Assembly (NCBI GenBank): GCA_963675575.1
Contig: OY776378.1
Location: forward strand, 2,232,001-2,296,000
Source: JAGLOK01 sp963675575
Lineage (GTDB): Bacteria; Bacillota; Clostridia; Christensenellales; UMGS416
DNA: 64,000 nucleotides
Reading direction: 5' to 3'
The number at the start of each line of letters is the position of its first letter. Position 1 is the stretch's first letter. The notes beneath the pieces are model-generated. The model was given only the letters and a program-made list of their open reading frames with translations. It did no database searches and was not told the origin of the DNA. Shown here piece after piece: positions 46,363 to 55,291 of the stretch. The position numbers were made by a program, and so were the translations under genes.

Positions 46363-47358
46363 TTAAACTGGCATTTCTTTTCCCTTCGCCCTATAAGCCG
46401 CTGTGATCATTTCTGTCAAAACAACCGCCTCATCGATGCCATATTCTTCATTTGGAGTATCATTGAAAATGCTGTTCACCCAATAATTAAGAGGATACAG
46501 CACTCCCTCTGGAAGTTCATCTTGCGGCACCGTTGCCCAATCACCCTCATCCAAATGATAGCGCACTTCATTATGGTTTATGTGGACACACCCCTTTGTC
46601 CCGTAAACATCAACCGCATACTGATACCCCGGATGAATCCATCCTGTTTCAACAGCACCTATCGCACCACTTTCAAACTTATAGATGGCGATTGTATTTT
46701 CATCTATGCCATTTTCTTTAGCTTCAGGTGTGTATTCATCAAATAATGCGTATGCGGAAATCGCCTTACCTAAAAACCAGTGCAAAACGTGTATGCAATG
46801 ACACCCCATATCAATCAATGCCCCTCCGCCAGCCTGCTTTTTATCATAGAACCTCGGCAATGCCGTTCCTTCAAGCGCACCTGAATGTAAATTGCGCATT
46901 CTAACATTGGTCAGCGTTCCGAGCTTTCCCTCATCTGCCATCTGCTTTGCAAAAACCAGTGAATTCCTTTTAACCGGGTCGGCCATAGTAAAATGAATGC
47001 CGTATTTTTCCTCAGCTGCGTGTACAGCTTCCTGAATCGCGTATGCGTCCTCATTTGTAGAAGCCAGCGCCTTTTCAACATAAATATGTTTCCCCACTTT
47101 TGCGGCCGGTACAATCATCTTGGCGTGCTGAACTGTGCCGACACTGATTATTACCGCGTCGATGCCCGTATCCTCCAAAATCTTGTCATAATCCGGTTCA
47201 AACTTGCATCCCATGTCGTCGGCCCACGCTTTGCCGCGCTCAAGATCATCATCCCACACCGCCACCAAATGACATCCCGGAATCTTTACAATCTTTTCTG
47301 AAAAATGCTTATAGTGAACGTGCCAACCTCCGACACATGCTACATTCAATGTCTTCAT
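46363..47358 (-). CDS. Gfo/Idh/MocA-family oxidoreductase
   Basis: About 331 residues from ATG 47358, preceded by AGGGAATT. An NAD(P)-dependent sugar or cyclitol dehydrogenase candidate: it keeps YVEKAL (Lys96) and GGGALIDMGCH (Asp183, His187). The nucleotide-binding loop is unusual, CVGGWHVHYKHF rather than GxGxxG, shared with its paralogue. Both follow a ceramidase-like protein, so the three probably act on the same glycan- or inositol-like compound. Confidence 0.9.
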   Translation of the reverse strand: MKTLNVACVGGWHVHYKHFSEKIVKIPGCHLVAVWDDDLERGKAWADDMGCKFEPDYDKILEDTGIDAVIISVGTVQHAKMIVPAAKVGKHIYVEKALASTNEDAYAIQEAVHAAEEKYGIHFTMADPVKRNSLVFAKQMADEGKLGTLTNVRMRNLHSGALEGTALPRFYDKKQAGGGALIDMGCHCIHVLHWFLGKAISAYALFDEYTPEAKENGIDENTIAIYKFESGAIGAVETGWIHPGYQYAVDVYGTKGCVHINHNEVRYHLDEGDWATVPQDELPEGVLYPLNYWVNSIFNDTPNEEYGIDEAVVLTEMITAAYRAKGKEMPV

Positions 47359-47360
47359 AC

Positions 47361-48713
47361 TCAATTCCCTTTCTTGTTCATCAGATTTTCAAACATTGCC
47401 TTGGTATATTTCTCAAAAGAGTCCGTCAGGTATCCCGCTATTATGCGGCTTCTATTTGCATAACGACCTGGGCGGCTTAACAGATTATCATCCAATACAT
47501 ATCCGGCTTTAGGATTAAGGAAGCTGCAGTTATGGTTAATGATTATCGTATTCTCCAAGGGTGATACCGATTTGATTTGAATTCCAAAAGAAGACAGCAA
47601 TTCTCCCCCGATTCCCATCATCGCGACATCTCCCACTTTAAGCAGCTGCATACGAACTTCGTAAGGATCTACACCCTCGCCTGTTGAAACTTCAACAGTT
47701 CCGTCTGGCTTCCTCTCCACTTTTCTTCCCGGTGTCCTCGACCACTCAATGACTCCTCCAATTTCCGCTTGCTCAGTTGAACAGTCGATTTTCTTTATAA
47801 CTTTTACTACATCGGCATAATGGCGCGCTGCAAAAACCGTTAAAAGCTCGGGATCGCCCTTTTCCATAATATAAGTTTTAGTGGCTCCCGTAATCGGATC
47901 AGGATAATGAAGCTCATGCATCATAATCGGGTTTTGGTCTCCGGCAGCTCCGCTGGACCATAGCGCGACACAGCCAGGAAATCTTTCTTCGGTATAGCGA
48001 CTCACCGCACCGCCCAAGTCACCGCTTATTAATCCTATTCCGTTTGAAGATCTATTCAGCCATGTAACAACATTGTGCATGGGATAGTTTATGAGAAACG
48101 CGATAGGATTTCCGGACATATCATCAAAACGCAGCACAAAGACGGTATGGTCTACGGATCCTTCAAAATTAGCGCCAAAGTCACATTCTATATGCTCGTT
48201 TCCGTTCTCATCATTTATAACGTAGTCCTGATTGCGGTTTACATTGAAATAGCTATTTCCTTTTGCTGCTCCCATTTTTGCGGGTTTCATCCCGGCAGTT
48301 GCTTCGTCAATAGCTTTATACATCGCGTCAGCAACCAACTTCGCGTATTGCACAGATGTTTCAGTAACTTCCGGTCCATTTCCTTCAACTGTGTTCATCG
48401 GCGGTTCACCGGGGCGATGTCCGATAATTGGCGCGGAATGTGTGTGGATACCAAAGTATAGTATATTTTCTACAGGTACTCCGTAGCGCTTGGATATAAT
48501 CTCTATGTGATCTTCAGGGTCAAGAGCTTTATCCAGGTCAAATCCTACAATAAGCGCCTTGTTATCGCCATCGCTCAATGCAATGACTCGAACATTAAGA
48601 TTATCTCGGATATCTCCGTATTGAGTGTTTATCAACCCTCTAAGATTAGAAAGCATTTCCTTTTTCGGTGTGATATCAACCGATGAAGCACCGCAGTATA
48701 AACTTTTTTTCAT
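47361..48713 (-). CDS. Neutral/alkaline ceramidase N-terminal-domain-like protein
   Basis: A 450-residue protein with the fold of the ceramidase N-terminal catalytic domain: GASSVDITPKKEMLSNLRG, VRVIALSDGDNKALIVGFDL, the zinc-binding FGIHTHSAPI, NYPMHNV and SGAAGDQNPIM. No signal peptide is visible, so it appears cytoplasmic, unlike true secreted ceramidases. Related genes often sit with Gfo/Idh dehydrogenases in carbohydrate clusters, where the substrate is not established. It is the first gene of a three-gene operon. Confidence 0.88.
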   Translation of the reverse strand: MKKSLYCGASSVDITPKKEMLSNLRGLINTQYGDIRDNLNVRVIALSDGDNKALIVGFDLDKALDPEDHIEIISKRYGVPVENILYFGIHTHSAPIIGHRPGEPPMNTVEGNGPEVTETSVQYAKLVADAMYKAIDEATAGMKPAKMGAAKGNSYFNVNRNQDYVINDENGNEHIECDFGANFEGSVDHTVFVLRFDDMSGNPIAFLINYPMHNVVTWLNRSSNGIGLISGDLGGAVSRYTEERFPGCVALWSSGAAGDQNPIMMHELHYPDPITGATKTYIMEKGDPELLTVFAARHYADVVKVIKKIDCSTEQAEIGGVIEWSRTPGRKVERKPDGTVEVSTGEGVDPYEVRMQLLKVGDVAMMGIGGELLSSFGIQIKSVSPLENTIIINHNCSFLNPKAGYVLDDNLLSRPGRYANRSRIIAGYLTDSFEKYTKAMFENLMNKKGN

Positions 48714-48846
48714 TTTGAATCCTCGCTTTTTTATATTTTAAAATTGTTTATTAATTTCAAAAAAGAATATTTCACTTTTAAAAAACGCCTCGAATATAAT
48801 ATTCGGATTTAACGTCTATTAAGAAAAAATATATTTTATGTTCAAT

Positions 48847-48876
48847 ATAATACAACCAAAATAATTATTTTGGCAA
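48847..48876 (-). promoter_or_regulatory. Promoter with operator-like palindrome, ceramidase-like operon
   Basis: On the - strand TTGCCA (48876-48871) and TATTAT (48852-48847) are 18 bp apart. The perfect 18-bp palindrome CCAAAATAATTATTTTGG (48856-48873) overlaps the -35 box and fills the spacer. A repressor bound there would block RNA polymerase. It lies 134 bp before the start codon. Confidence 0.55.
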
Positions 48877-49152
48877 ATTTTATTTTATTACAATATATAC
48901 CTTTTGACATGAAATCGCAAATGGTTATTTTCACAGCATGCCTTTAGTACATTTAAATATATCACATAAGAAATAAAAATTATTTAATAGATTAGCCTCT
49001 GAACTGTTCGGTAAATTTGTGGTCTTTGAATTTAATTCTAACGATTATTAATGTGATTTATGCTAGACTTTTTTCATAAATTTTCCTGTTTTGAGCATAT
49101 AGTCTCGGTTTCTACTGTTTACAACACTTCCTATTCGCTATAGAATATTAGC

Positions 49153-49191
49153 ATAAAAAAATCCGGAAAAACGCAAGTGTCTCTCCGGATT
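49153..49191 (-). terminator. Rho-independent terminator of the trehalose operon
   Basis: On the - strand AATCCGGA pairs with TCCGGATT (49184-49191 with 49160-49167), followed by a run of seven T. It lies about 50 bp past the beta-phosphoglucomutase stop. Confidence 0.82.
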
Positions 49192-49238
49192 ATAATTGCT
49201 ATTTAATAATGCAGTACTTAAAGAATTTGCAGTAAATC

Positions 49239-49874
49239 TCAAAGATATTTAAGCAAATCGGACAGTTTGTTTAAATCATAAGTAGCAATGCCATATCCAG
49301 CCGCTTTGCCTACTGCTGCGCAAGCCATGCCGGCGTTAATCGCTGCTTCCAAACCTGATTTAGCGTCTTCAACTACGATACACTTATCCGGACCGACGCC
49401 AAGAAATTCACTTGCTTTCAAAAAAACTTCCGGATCCGGCTTTGGCGCGCTGATATTTGTACCGTCTGAAACAGCGTCAAAATAATCTTCCATACCCGTT
49501 TTCTCGAGAATTGTTTTCGCATTTCTGCTGGATGAACCAATAGCCATTTTGACACCACAGCTTCGAATTGCATTCAGTGTTTTCCACACGTCTTCTTCAA
49601 TATCATTTGGCGACATGTCTTTCAGCATTTCAAGATATAAACCATTTTTCTTTTTCGCGTAATGCTTTTTTTCCTCTTCGGTTAACTCTATATTGAAAGT
49701 ATTCAAAATAATCTCTAAGCTCTCCATTCTCCCTACACCTCGGAGCAGGTTATTGGTTTGCATATCAAAGTCTACCCCAAAATCGGACGCTATTTCGCGC
49801 CAAGATTTGTAATGGAATTCATCCGTATGGCACAGTACGCCGTCCAAATCGAAAATAACTGCTTTATAAATCAA
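49239..49874 (-). CDS. pgmB: Beta-phosphoglucomutase
   Basis: About 211 residues if started at TTG 49874 (MIYKAVIFDLDGVL); an upstream TTG at 49892 would add six. There is no ATG choice and the start is coupled to the end of the GH65 gene. The HAD motifs are complete: nucleophile Asp9 and Asp11 (DLDGVL), GSSSRN, Lys in SAPKPDPEVF and VVEDAKSG. The LLRGVGRMESL segment is the cap loop typical of beta-PGM. It converts beta-glucose 1-phosphate, the GH65 product, to glucose 6-phosphate. Confidence 0.92.
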   Translation of the reverse strand: MIYKAVIFDLDGVLCHTDEFHYKSWREIASDFGVDFDMQTNNLLRGVGRMESLEIILNTFNIELTEEEKKHYAKKKNGLYLEMLKDMSPNDIEEDVWKTLNAIRSCGVKMAIGSSSRNAKTILEKTGMEDYFDAVSDGTNISAPKPDPEVFLKASEFLGVGPDKCIVVEDAKSGLEAAINAGMACAAVGKAAGYGIATYDLNKLSDLLKYL

Positions 49875-52164
49875 TTTTCTCTCTTCTTTCAAGGTTAATT
49901 GTCAAAGCGTCTTCCAGTAAATATTCTTTTCCGTATACTTTGATTTTTTTTGGTTTTCCGTATTCCAAAAAGAATGTACAATTTTCTCGGCTGACGCCAA
50001 TAATTAGCCTACTATCTTCATAGCTGACACGGAAACGATATCCTGTCCAATTTTCCGGAAGCATTGGTGAAAAAGATATTCCGCTTTCCTTTAAGCGAAA
50101 TCCTCCAAAGCCATAAACTATAGCCATGTAGTTACCGCCCATGTTTGCGGTATGTATGCCGTACTTTGTGTTTTTTTGTAAATCCATCAAATCTAATTTT
50201 GTGGACTCCCCAAAGTAACTAAACGCTTTTTCTTCCTTACCCAATTTCGCAGCGACGATGCTGAAAATGCAGGCCGACAACGATGAGTCATGAGTTGTAA
50301 TCTTCTCATAATATTCAAAAGAGTTTTGTATCGTTTCCAGTGACTGCTCATCTTCCAATACAAAGTGCGCAAGCACAGTATCGGCTTGTTTGCACACTTG
50401 ATAACGGTACAAATATAATGGGTGATAGTGCAATAAAAGAGGAAATTTTTTCTTTGGAATTGTGTCGATGTCCCACCTTTTTTTCTGCAAAAACGAATCG
50501 TCCTGAGGGTTTATTTTCAGCTTTTCATCATAAGGAAGTACCATGTCTTCCGCGGCTTTTTGAAACTCTATTACTTCATTTTCCTTTAAACCGATTTTTT
50601 TGAGCATTTTTTTAAATACTGAATTTTCAGCAAACTGACTATAAAACTTAACTGCCCACTTCAAATGATACCTAGCCAGAACATTGGTGTAATAATTATT
50701 GTTGACTATACACGTATATTCATCAGGCCCAGTTACATCATTTATATGAAAATCTCCGTCATGAAAGTTGCCCACGTCCATCCATAATCGGGCAGTTTCA
50801 AATAGTATCTCCGCTCCTTTGTTAATAATAAAATCTATATCCTTTGTCGCAAAATAGTAAGCAATAATTGAATAGGCAATATCTCCGTTTATGTGATACT
50901 GCGCGGAACCCGAAGGGAAATATCCCGAGCACTCTTTCCCCATAATGGTTCTCCATGGATAGAGTGCGCCGTTGCCATGTCCCATAATTTTTGCATTCTC
51001 TTTGGCCATCTCAAGTGTTTCATATCGGTGCGATATTAATTGTTTGGTAATCTGTGGGTTGGTTATCGTGAAAAATGGCTGAATATACATCTCTGAATCC
51101 CAAAAATAGTGGCCCTCATACCCTTCGCCGCTAAGTCCTTTAGGTGCGATGTTTCCATGCTCGTCTTTGCTGACTGACTGTATCAATTGAAATAGATTAT
51201 ATTTTAACGCTAGATTCAGCTCATCATCACCTAAAATCTCCACATAACAATTTTCCCAGTAGTCAGTCAGATAATCTTCCTGATGCTGATATAACTCCTG
51301 CAAAGAGACAGATAATGCTTTTTTCATCTCAGCGACCGCATGTGCTTTGCAGTCCTCCACACGCAAAGAATCTGCAAACACGCAATATTTAATAAGTTTG
51401 GCCACGCCTCCCTGTTGGATGGACGTAACCATTTGGCACTGTGCGTTATTATCTTCCATAATAAATTGACGTTCATTTTCCCCAAGCAGAAAGTTTTTAA
51501 CCCCGCTGCACACCTGAAGATTTGATTTGGATGTTATAGAAGTTATATATGATGCGCCATATTGAATATTACATGATTGAGGAGCTAAATATTGGCATCC
51601 TTCGCCTGCCGTTCTCGGGTCACTGGAATCAAAGAAATTGGTTACATGTCCAGTGTGATGCGACTCTATCATCACATCTCCCGAAAAATTTATAGATTTT
51701 ATCTGATACTCAATTGTAAATAGGGAAAGCTGGTAAAAAGACGCCATTCTTATAATGGTAATTTCAATTTCTTTGCCCTTTGGCGAGCGCCACGAAACGC
51801 ATCTTCCTGTGACTCCTTTATCAATATCCACCCAACGGCTGCTGCCCAGCACTGTCCCTTCAAACATACTGAAAACTTCATCGTCAAAATGAACTTTAAT
51901 CGACTGAGTATCTGCCACGTTGAGCATTGTTTGCTTCTCATAAACAAGCCCATAGAGATTTTCAGCTTGTTTCAAATCCGCGTAATCGTAGAATCCGTTT
52001 ATATACTGCCCGCGTATAGTTTTGAAGTCTGGCGGATATCCTTCTTCAAACGAAGAGCGGATACCTATATAACCGTTAGCATTGTGAAAGATTGATTCAT
52101 CCAACAACAAGCTGTCGTTATCAAGTTTAATATCATTTATTTTATAAATGGATCTATCATTCAT
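49864..52164 (-). CDS. GH65 disaccharide phosphorylase, probably trehalose phosphorylase
   Basis: A 766-residue inverting phosphorylase with all GH65 domains: N-terminal beta-sandwich (about 1-280), helical linker and (alpha/alpha)6 catalytic barrel. The catalytic acid Glu482 is in VTGPDEYT; substrate and phosphate contacts are expected around GHYFWDSEMY (351-360) and the later KQAD segment. Family members act on maltose, trehalose, kojibiose or nigerose; placement next to OtsAB makes trehalose the best guess. The stop overlaps the pgmB start; it lies 18 nt after the OtsAB gene. Confidence 0.88.
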   Translation of the reverse strand: MNDRSIYKINDIKLDNDSLLLDESIFHNANGYIGIRSSFEEGYPPDFKTIRGQYINGFYDYADLKQAENLYGLVYEKQTMLNVADTQSIKVHFDDEVFSMFEGTVLGSSRWVDIDKGVTGRCVSWRSPKGKEIEITIIRMASFYQLSLFTIEYQIKSINFSGDVMIESHHTGHVTNFFDSSDPRTAGEGCQYLAPQSCNIQYGASYITSITSKSNLQVCSGVKNFLLGENERQFIMEDNNAQCQMVTSIQQGGVAKLIKYCVFADSLRVEDCKAHAVAEMKKALSVSLQELYQHQEDYLTDYWENCYVEILGDDELNLALKYNLFQLIQSVSKDEHGNIAPKGLSGEGYEGHYFWDSEMYIQPFFTITNPQITKQLISHRYETLEMAKENAKIMGHGNGALYPWRTIMGKECSGYFPSGSAQYHINGDIAYSIIAYYFATKDIDFIINKGAEILFETARLWMDVGNFHDGDFHINDVTGPDEYTCIVNNNYYTNVLARYHLKWAVKFYSQFAENSVFKKMLKKIGLKENEVIEFQKAAEDMVLPYDEKLKINPQDDSFLQKKRWDIDTIPKKKFPLLLHYHPLYLYRYQVCKQADTVLAHFVLEDEQSLETIQNSFEYYEKITTHDSSLSACIFSIVAAKLGKEEKAFSYFGESTKLDLMDLQKNTKYGIHTANMGGNYMAIVYGFGGFRLKESGISFSPMLPENWTGYRFRVSYEDSRLIIGVSRENCTFFLEYGKPKKIKVYGKEYLLEDALTINLERREKIDL

Positions 52165-52182
52165 TGGCTTATTTTCACCTTG

Positions 52183-54372
52183 TTATTCTTGTTGGTTTAA
52201 GAGTTTTTTGAGCAGAACGCGCATAGATCTCCATGACTTTAGGCGATATTTCGCGTTTGTATTGTCCATTCCGATTTTGATCGTAATAGCCTCTTGGGGC
52301 ATTGCCGCAAAAAGATCTTCATCCGTATGGTCATCTCCCGCGCCAAGAATAAAATCATAATCCTGATTATAGATAAACGTCGATGCGCTCTGTCCCTTAT
52401 CTACGCGGCTGTCTTTAATTTCGAGAACTTTATTTCCTTCTTGTATGCTTAAGCTCATTGACTGAATAACGGATGATAAAACGGCTCTGACTTCCCCCAG
52501 TTTTACCGCAACCATATCTGGTTCGCATAAGCGATAGTGGAAGGCCAATGAATAATCTTTCTCTTCTATAAGCGCGCCCGGCATACGGTCAACATACATT
52601 TGCATGATACTTATAACTTTGTCTTTCCAACTGTTATCCAATGCTGCCGTCATGCTCCACTGTCCGTCTTGCTCTCGGCGCCAAAGCCCATGTGCGGCAA
52701 GCATATGAATTCGAAGATCTCCCAGCCAATCTTCCAAAGTATGTCTGTCTCGCCCCGATACGATAATGACCGTGTTTAAAGGATCCTCAATAAGTTTATA
52801 AAGCAGGGTTTTAAGTTCCTGATCGGGTTTGGCTTGTAGCGGTATGGATTTGAACCCAACAAGCGTACCGTCATAATCCAAGAAAATAATTCGCTTTTTC
52901 GCCTTGTTATATGCATCAACCACTACAGTGCAGTCCTTTTCAATGCTGGATGTTACTGCTTGATGAGATACATCGGCGCATTGCTCGATTCCATCCAAAA
53001 ATTCTTCCGCCCAAAAGTTCACATTATATCGTTTTAGGCGTTTGTGTAAAATGCTGTTAATTACTTTTTTCTCCTCGATAGGAATCGTCAACGCTCTTTT
53101 TATACCCCTCGCAATCGCGCTTCTGTCGTGGGGGTTGACAACAACTGCTTCACCTATTTCACTTGCGGCGCCCGCAGTTTCGCTTATCACCACCATACCT
53201 TCCCGGTCGGTTCTTGCCGCGATATATTCTTTGGCAACAAGATTCATTCCATCGCGAAGCGGCGTAACCAGCAAAACGTCTGCGTATTTATATAGTGCGA
53301 TTAAACTCTCTTGGGAAAAAGATTGGAAATAATACCATATTGGCATCCAGTCAACAGTTCCGTAATTTCCGTTTATTTCACTTACCAGCTCCGCAATCTC
53401 ACTGCGCAAGTTTTCATATGAATCCACTTTGATACGCGAAGGCGCTACAATGATATGAAATCTTACTTTTCCCATATATTCGGGGTTAGTGACTAGAAAT
53501 TCTTCAAAGGCCTTTATTCTTTCCGGAATTCCTTTGGTGTAATCAAGACGGTCAATCGAGAGAATAATTTTTTCTCCCTTTGTGCTGTTGACGATTCGCT
53601 CTACCTCTTCGCGGAACTGCGGTGTGTTATATTCCTTTGAAAATCTGTCATAATCGATACCCATAGGATAGGCGTCCACTTGCACATATCGGTCTTCATA
53701 GCTAATTTGATTAAGATTATGCTCATATCCCAGCAGGCGGCGCACACTGCTTAAGAAATGCCGCACATAATCATATGTGTGGAATCCAATGAGATCCGCT
53801 CCCAGCAAGCCATGCAATATTTGATCGCGCCATACCAAAAGACGATATAGCTCAAAAGAAGGAAAAGGTATATGAAGGAAAAATCCTATCTTAGTGTCAG
53901 GGTACTTATCTCTTATCATTTCAGGCAACAGCATCAATTGATAGTCATGAATCCAAATGGTGTCGTCTTCTTCAATAATTGATTCTACACGTTTGAAAAA
54001 CAGTTTGTTAACTTTTTGATATGATTCCCACGAATCTTCATCATACTCTGTCTTGTTGGTAAAATAGTGAAAAAGCGGCCATATTGTCTTATTACAGAAC
54101 CCATAGTAAAACTGATGCACATCGTCTTCACTCATAAAAACAGGAAGGCAGTTATAGCTTCCATGCAATTCTTCTGTTATCTTTTTCAATTGATTGGCTG
54201 TATAGTTATCCTTTGCTAGCCCGGGCCAACCTATCCATATGCTTTCTTTTTGTTTATGATAGTTTTTAAGCCCGGTGGCAAGACCTCCGATGCTTTCCTC
54301 ATATTCAAATCCATTTTCGCTTTTTTTCACCGTTACCGGCAATCGATTAGAAATAATAATTAATTTACCCAT
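52183..54372 (-). CDS. otsA-otsB fusion: Bifunctional trehalose-6-phosphate synthase/phosphatase (OtsA-OtsB fusion)
   Basis: A 729-residue fusion. Residues 1 to about 470 are a GT20 synthase (IIISNRLPVTVKK, SIGGLATGL, IGFFLHIPFPSFEL, PLRDGMNLVAKEY). From about 494 a HAD-type phosphatase begins: FLDYDGTLVGF with Asp499 and Asp501, IIVSGRDRHTL and GAGDDHTDEDLF. It makes trehalose from UDP-glucose and glucose 6-phosphate in one chain. The start has TGGAGGAAAC directly upstream. It heads an operon whose other two genes break trehalose down, which is notable. Confidence 0.95.
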   Translation of the reverse strand: MGKLIIISNRLPVTVKKSENGFEYEESIGGLATGLKNYHKQKESIWIGWPGLAKDNYTANQLKKITEELHGSYNCLPVFMSEDDVHQFYYGFCNKTIWPLFHYFTNKTEYDEDSWESYQKVNKLFFKRVESIIEEDDTIWIHDYQLMLLPEMIRDKYPDTKIGFFLHIPFPSFELYRLLVWRDQILHGLLGADLIGFHTYDYVRHFLSSVRRLLGYEHNLNQISYEDRYVQVDAYPMGIDYDRFSKEYNTPQFREEVERIVNSTKGEKIILSIDRLDYTKGIPERIKAFEEFLVTNPEYMGKVRFHIIVAPSRIKVDSYENLRSEIAELVSEINGNYGTVDWMPIWYYFQSFSQESLIALYKYADVLLVTPLRDGMNLVAKEYIAARTDREGMVVISETAGAASEIGEAVVVNPHDRSAIARGIKRALTIPIEEKKVINSILHKRLKRYNVNFWAEEFLDGIEQCADVSHQAVTSSIEKDCTVVVDAYNKAKKRIIFLDYDGTLVGFKSIPLQAKPDQELKTLLYKLIEDPLNTVIIVSGRDRHTLEDWLGDLRIHMLAAHGLWRREQDGQWSMTAALDNSWKDKVISIMQMYVDRMPGALIEEKDYSLAFHYRLCEPDMVAVKLGEVRAVLSSVIQSMSLSIQEGNKVLEIKDSRVDKGQSASTFIYNQDYDFILGAGDDHTDEDLFAAMPQEAITIKIGMDNTNAKYRLKSWRSMRVLLKKLLNQQE

Positions 54373-54588
54373 GTTTCCTCCAGTATTAAAATTATTCGCG
54401 TATTCAATAGATATTCATCAAGCACATACGCAGCACTATATTTTAATTGCAGACAATCCTCTGATGAGTTATTTTCAAATTAATCTTTAATAGTTCCTAA
54501 TTTAAGAATACTAATCCATTTATCCAATATCTTCTTTTGGGCACTGAAATTTTCTGTGATTATCAGACTACGGACGTTTGCTCTGTAC

Positions 54589-54624
54589 AAAAAAGGCACT
54601 CTAACCCTTTAGAGTTAGAGCGCC
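54589..54624 (-). terminator. Rho-independent terminator of the candidate RNA
   Basis: On the - strand GGC-G-CTCTAAC pairs with GTTAGAG-T-GCC (mismatch at one step, 8-nt loop), followed by six T at 54594-54589. It lies 217 bp before the trehalose operon start. Confidence 0.8.
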
Positions 54625-54848
54625 TCAACTTTGCCAAATATAGCTCACTTGTATGCCATATAATATAGTATAGCATAATCCGTTGCCCTCCATTGCGCAA
54701 ACCCGGATAGACCATAGCTCTAATAATATATTTTATCCAGATTTCGGCTGTTATTGAGAAAACTTAAGTCTAATCCAGCGCAATATCTTATTAAATCTCG
54801 CATTCTCAGTTACTCATTTAAGTATACTTCAATAATATAAAAACCTAC
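54589..54848 (-). ncRNA. Candidate free-standing structured RNA with 6S-like rod fold
   Basis: A transcript of about 260 nt is bracketed by a strong promoter and a strong terminator and has no open frame. It can fold into one long irregular rod. An outer pairing (GUA near 54848 with UAC) leads to AGTATA (54828-54823) pairing with TATACT (54672-54667). A large asymmetric internal loop follows, then ATTGCGC (54784-54778) with GCGCAAT (54698-54692), then GGAT-T-AGAC with GTCTATCC, CTCAATAA with TTATT-A-GAG and a CAG...CTG tip. A rod with a central bubble is the 6S RNA plan, but the sequence does not match any 6S RNA I can recall. An attenuating leader of the trehalose operon is the alternative. 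Confidence 0.5.
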
Positions 54849-54852
54849 TTAA

Positions 54853-54881
54853 ATAGTATAAGAATAGCATGGTTTTGTCAA
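54853..54881 (-). promoter_or_regulatory. Sigma-A promoter for the candidate RNA
   Basis: TTGACA (54881-54876), a 17-bp spacer and TACTAT (54858-54853) on the - strand. The consensus -35 box makes this the best-looking promoter in the window; the start site would be near 54848-54846. Confidence 0.72.
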
Positions 54882-55291
54882 GCTGCGCTTTAGCGGATTG
54901 CATAATGGCTAGCATGAACAGAGCCTTGCAAAATTGCATTTTTCCATTTCTGTCTGGTGGCTTTGGTTTTAGTAATTCTACAAAACTTTGATTCCTTTTC
55001 CCCAGTCAAAATAAGCCTGAATATATGCTTTTGTTATAATTTACATAGTCTAGAAGCCGGTCAAATTTAAAAGCCAAGATATGGTTTTTTTATATATGAA
55101 CTCGCAAAAATTCTTATTATTAGGTGTAAATATAAAATAAAAACGATTTAATTAAAATTATAGTTGCATTTAACAACTATTGTGTGATATTTTATATAGG
55201 AAGTTCAATTTAATTTTTGTTTCAGTATAATTTTGCTTATGGATAAAAATTTATTCCTAAAACAAAATTATACCTTCCAAAGGATAATTTA

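Larger units (their letters stand above)
48714..49238. other. Region between trehalose operon end and ceramidase-like operon
   Basis: About 0.5 kb holding a promoter with an embedded palindrome for the ceramidase-like operon (48847-48876) and the terminator of the trehalose operon (49153-49191). No gene is apparent. Confidence 0.6.
54373..55291. other. Long region with candidate RNA gene, trehalose promoter and MATE promoter
   Basis: About 0.9 kb without protein genes. From left to right it holds the leader and promoter region of the trehalose operon (54373-54588), a candidate structured RNA (54589-54848) with its promoter (54853-54881), then AT-rich DNA with the MATE promoter. An inverted repeat ATAGTTG...CAACTAT at 55160-55180 overlaps a possible -35 box for the MATE gene. 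Confidence 0.6.

Noticed and set aside
46234..46746. Open + strand frame of 170 codons
   Set aside because: It is antisense to the two Gfo/Idh genes and the gap between them, with no domain and no start signal.
54589..54848. Known riboswitch (c-di-GMP, cobalamin, T-box, ydaO) or RNase P, SRP or tmRNA
   Set aside because: The conserved cores of these RNAs, as far as I know them, are absent. Only the overall rod-with-bubble shape supports a 6S-like reading.
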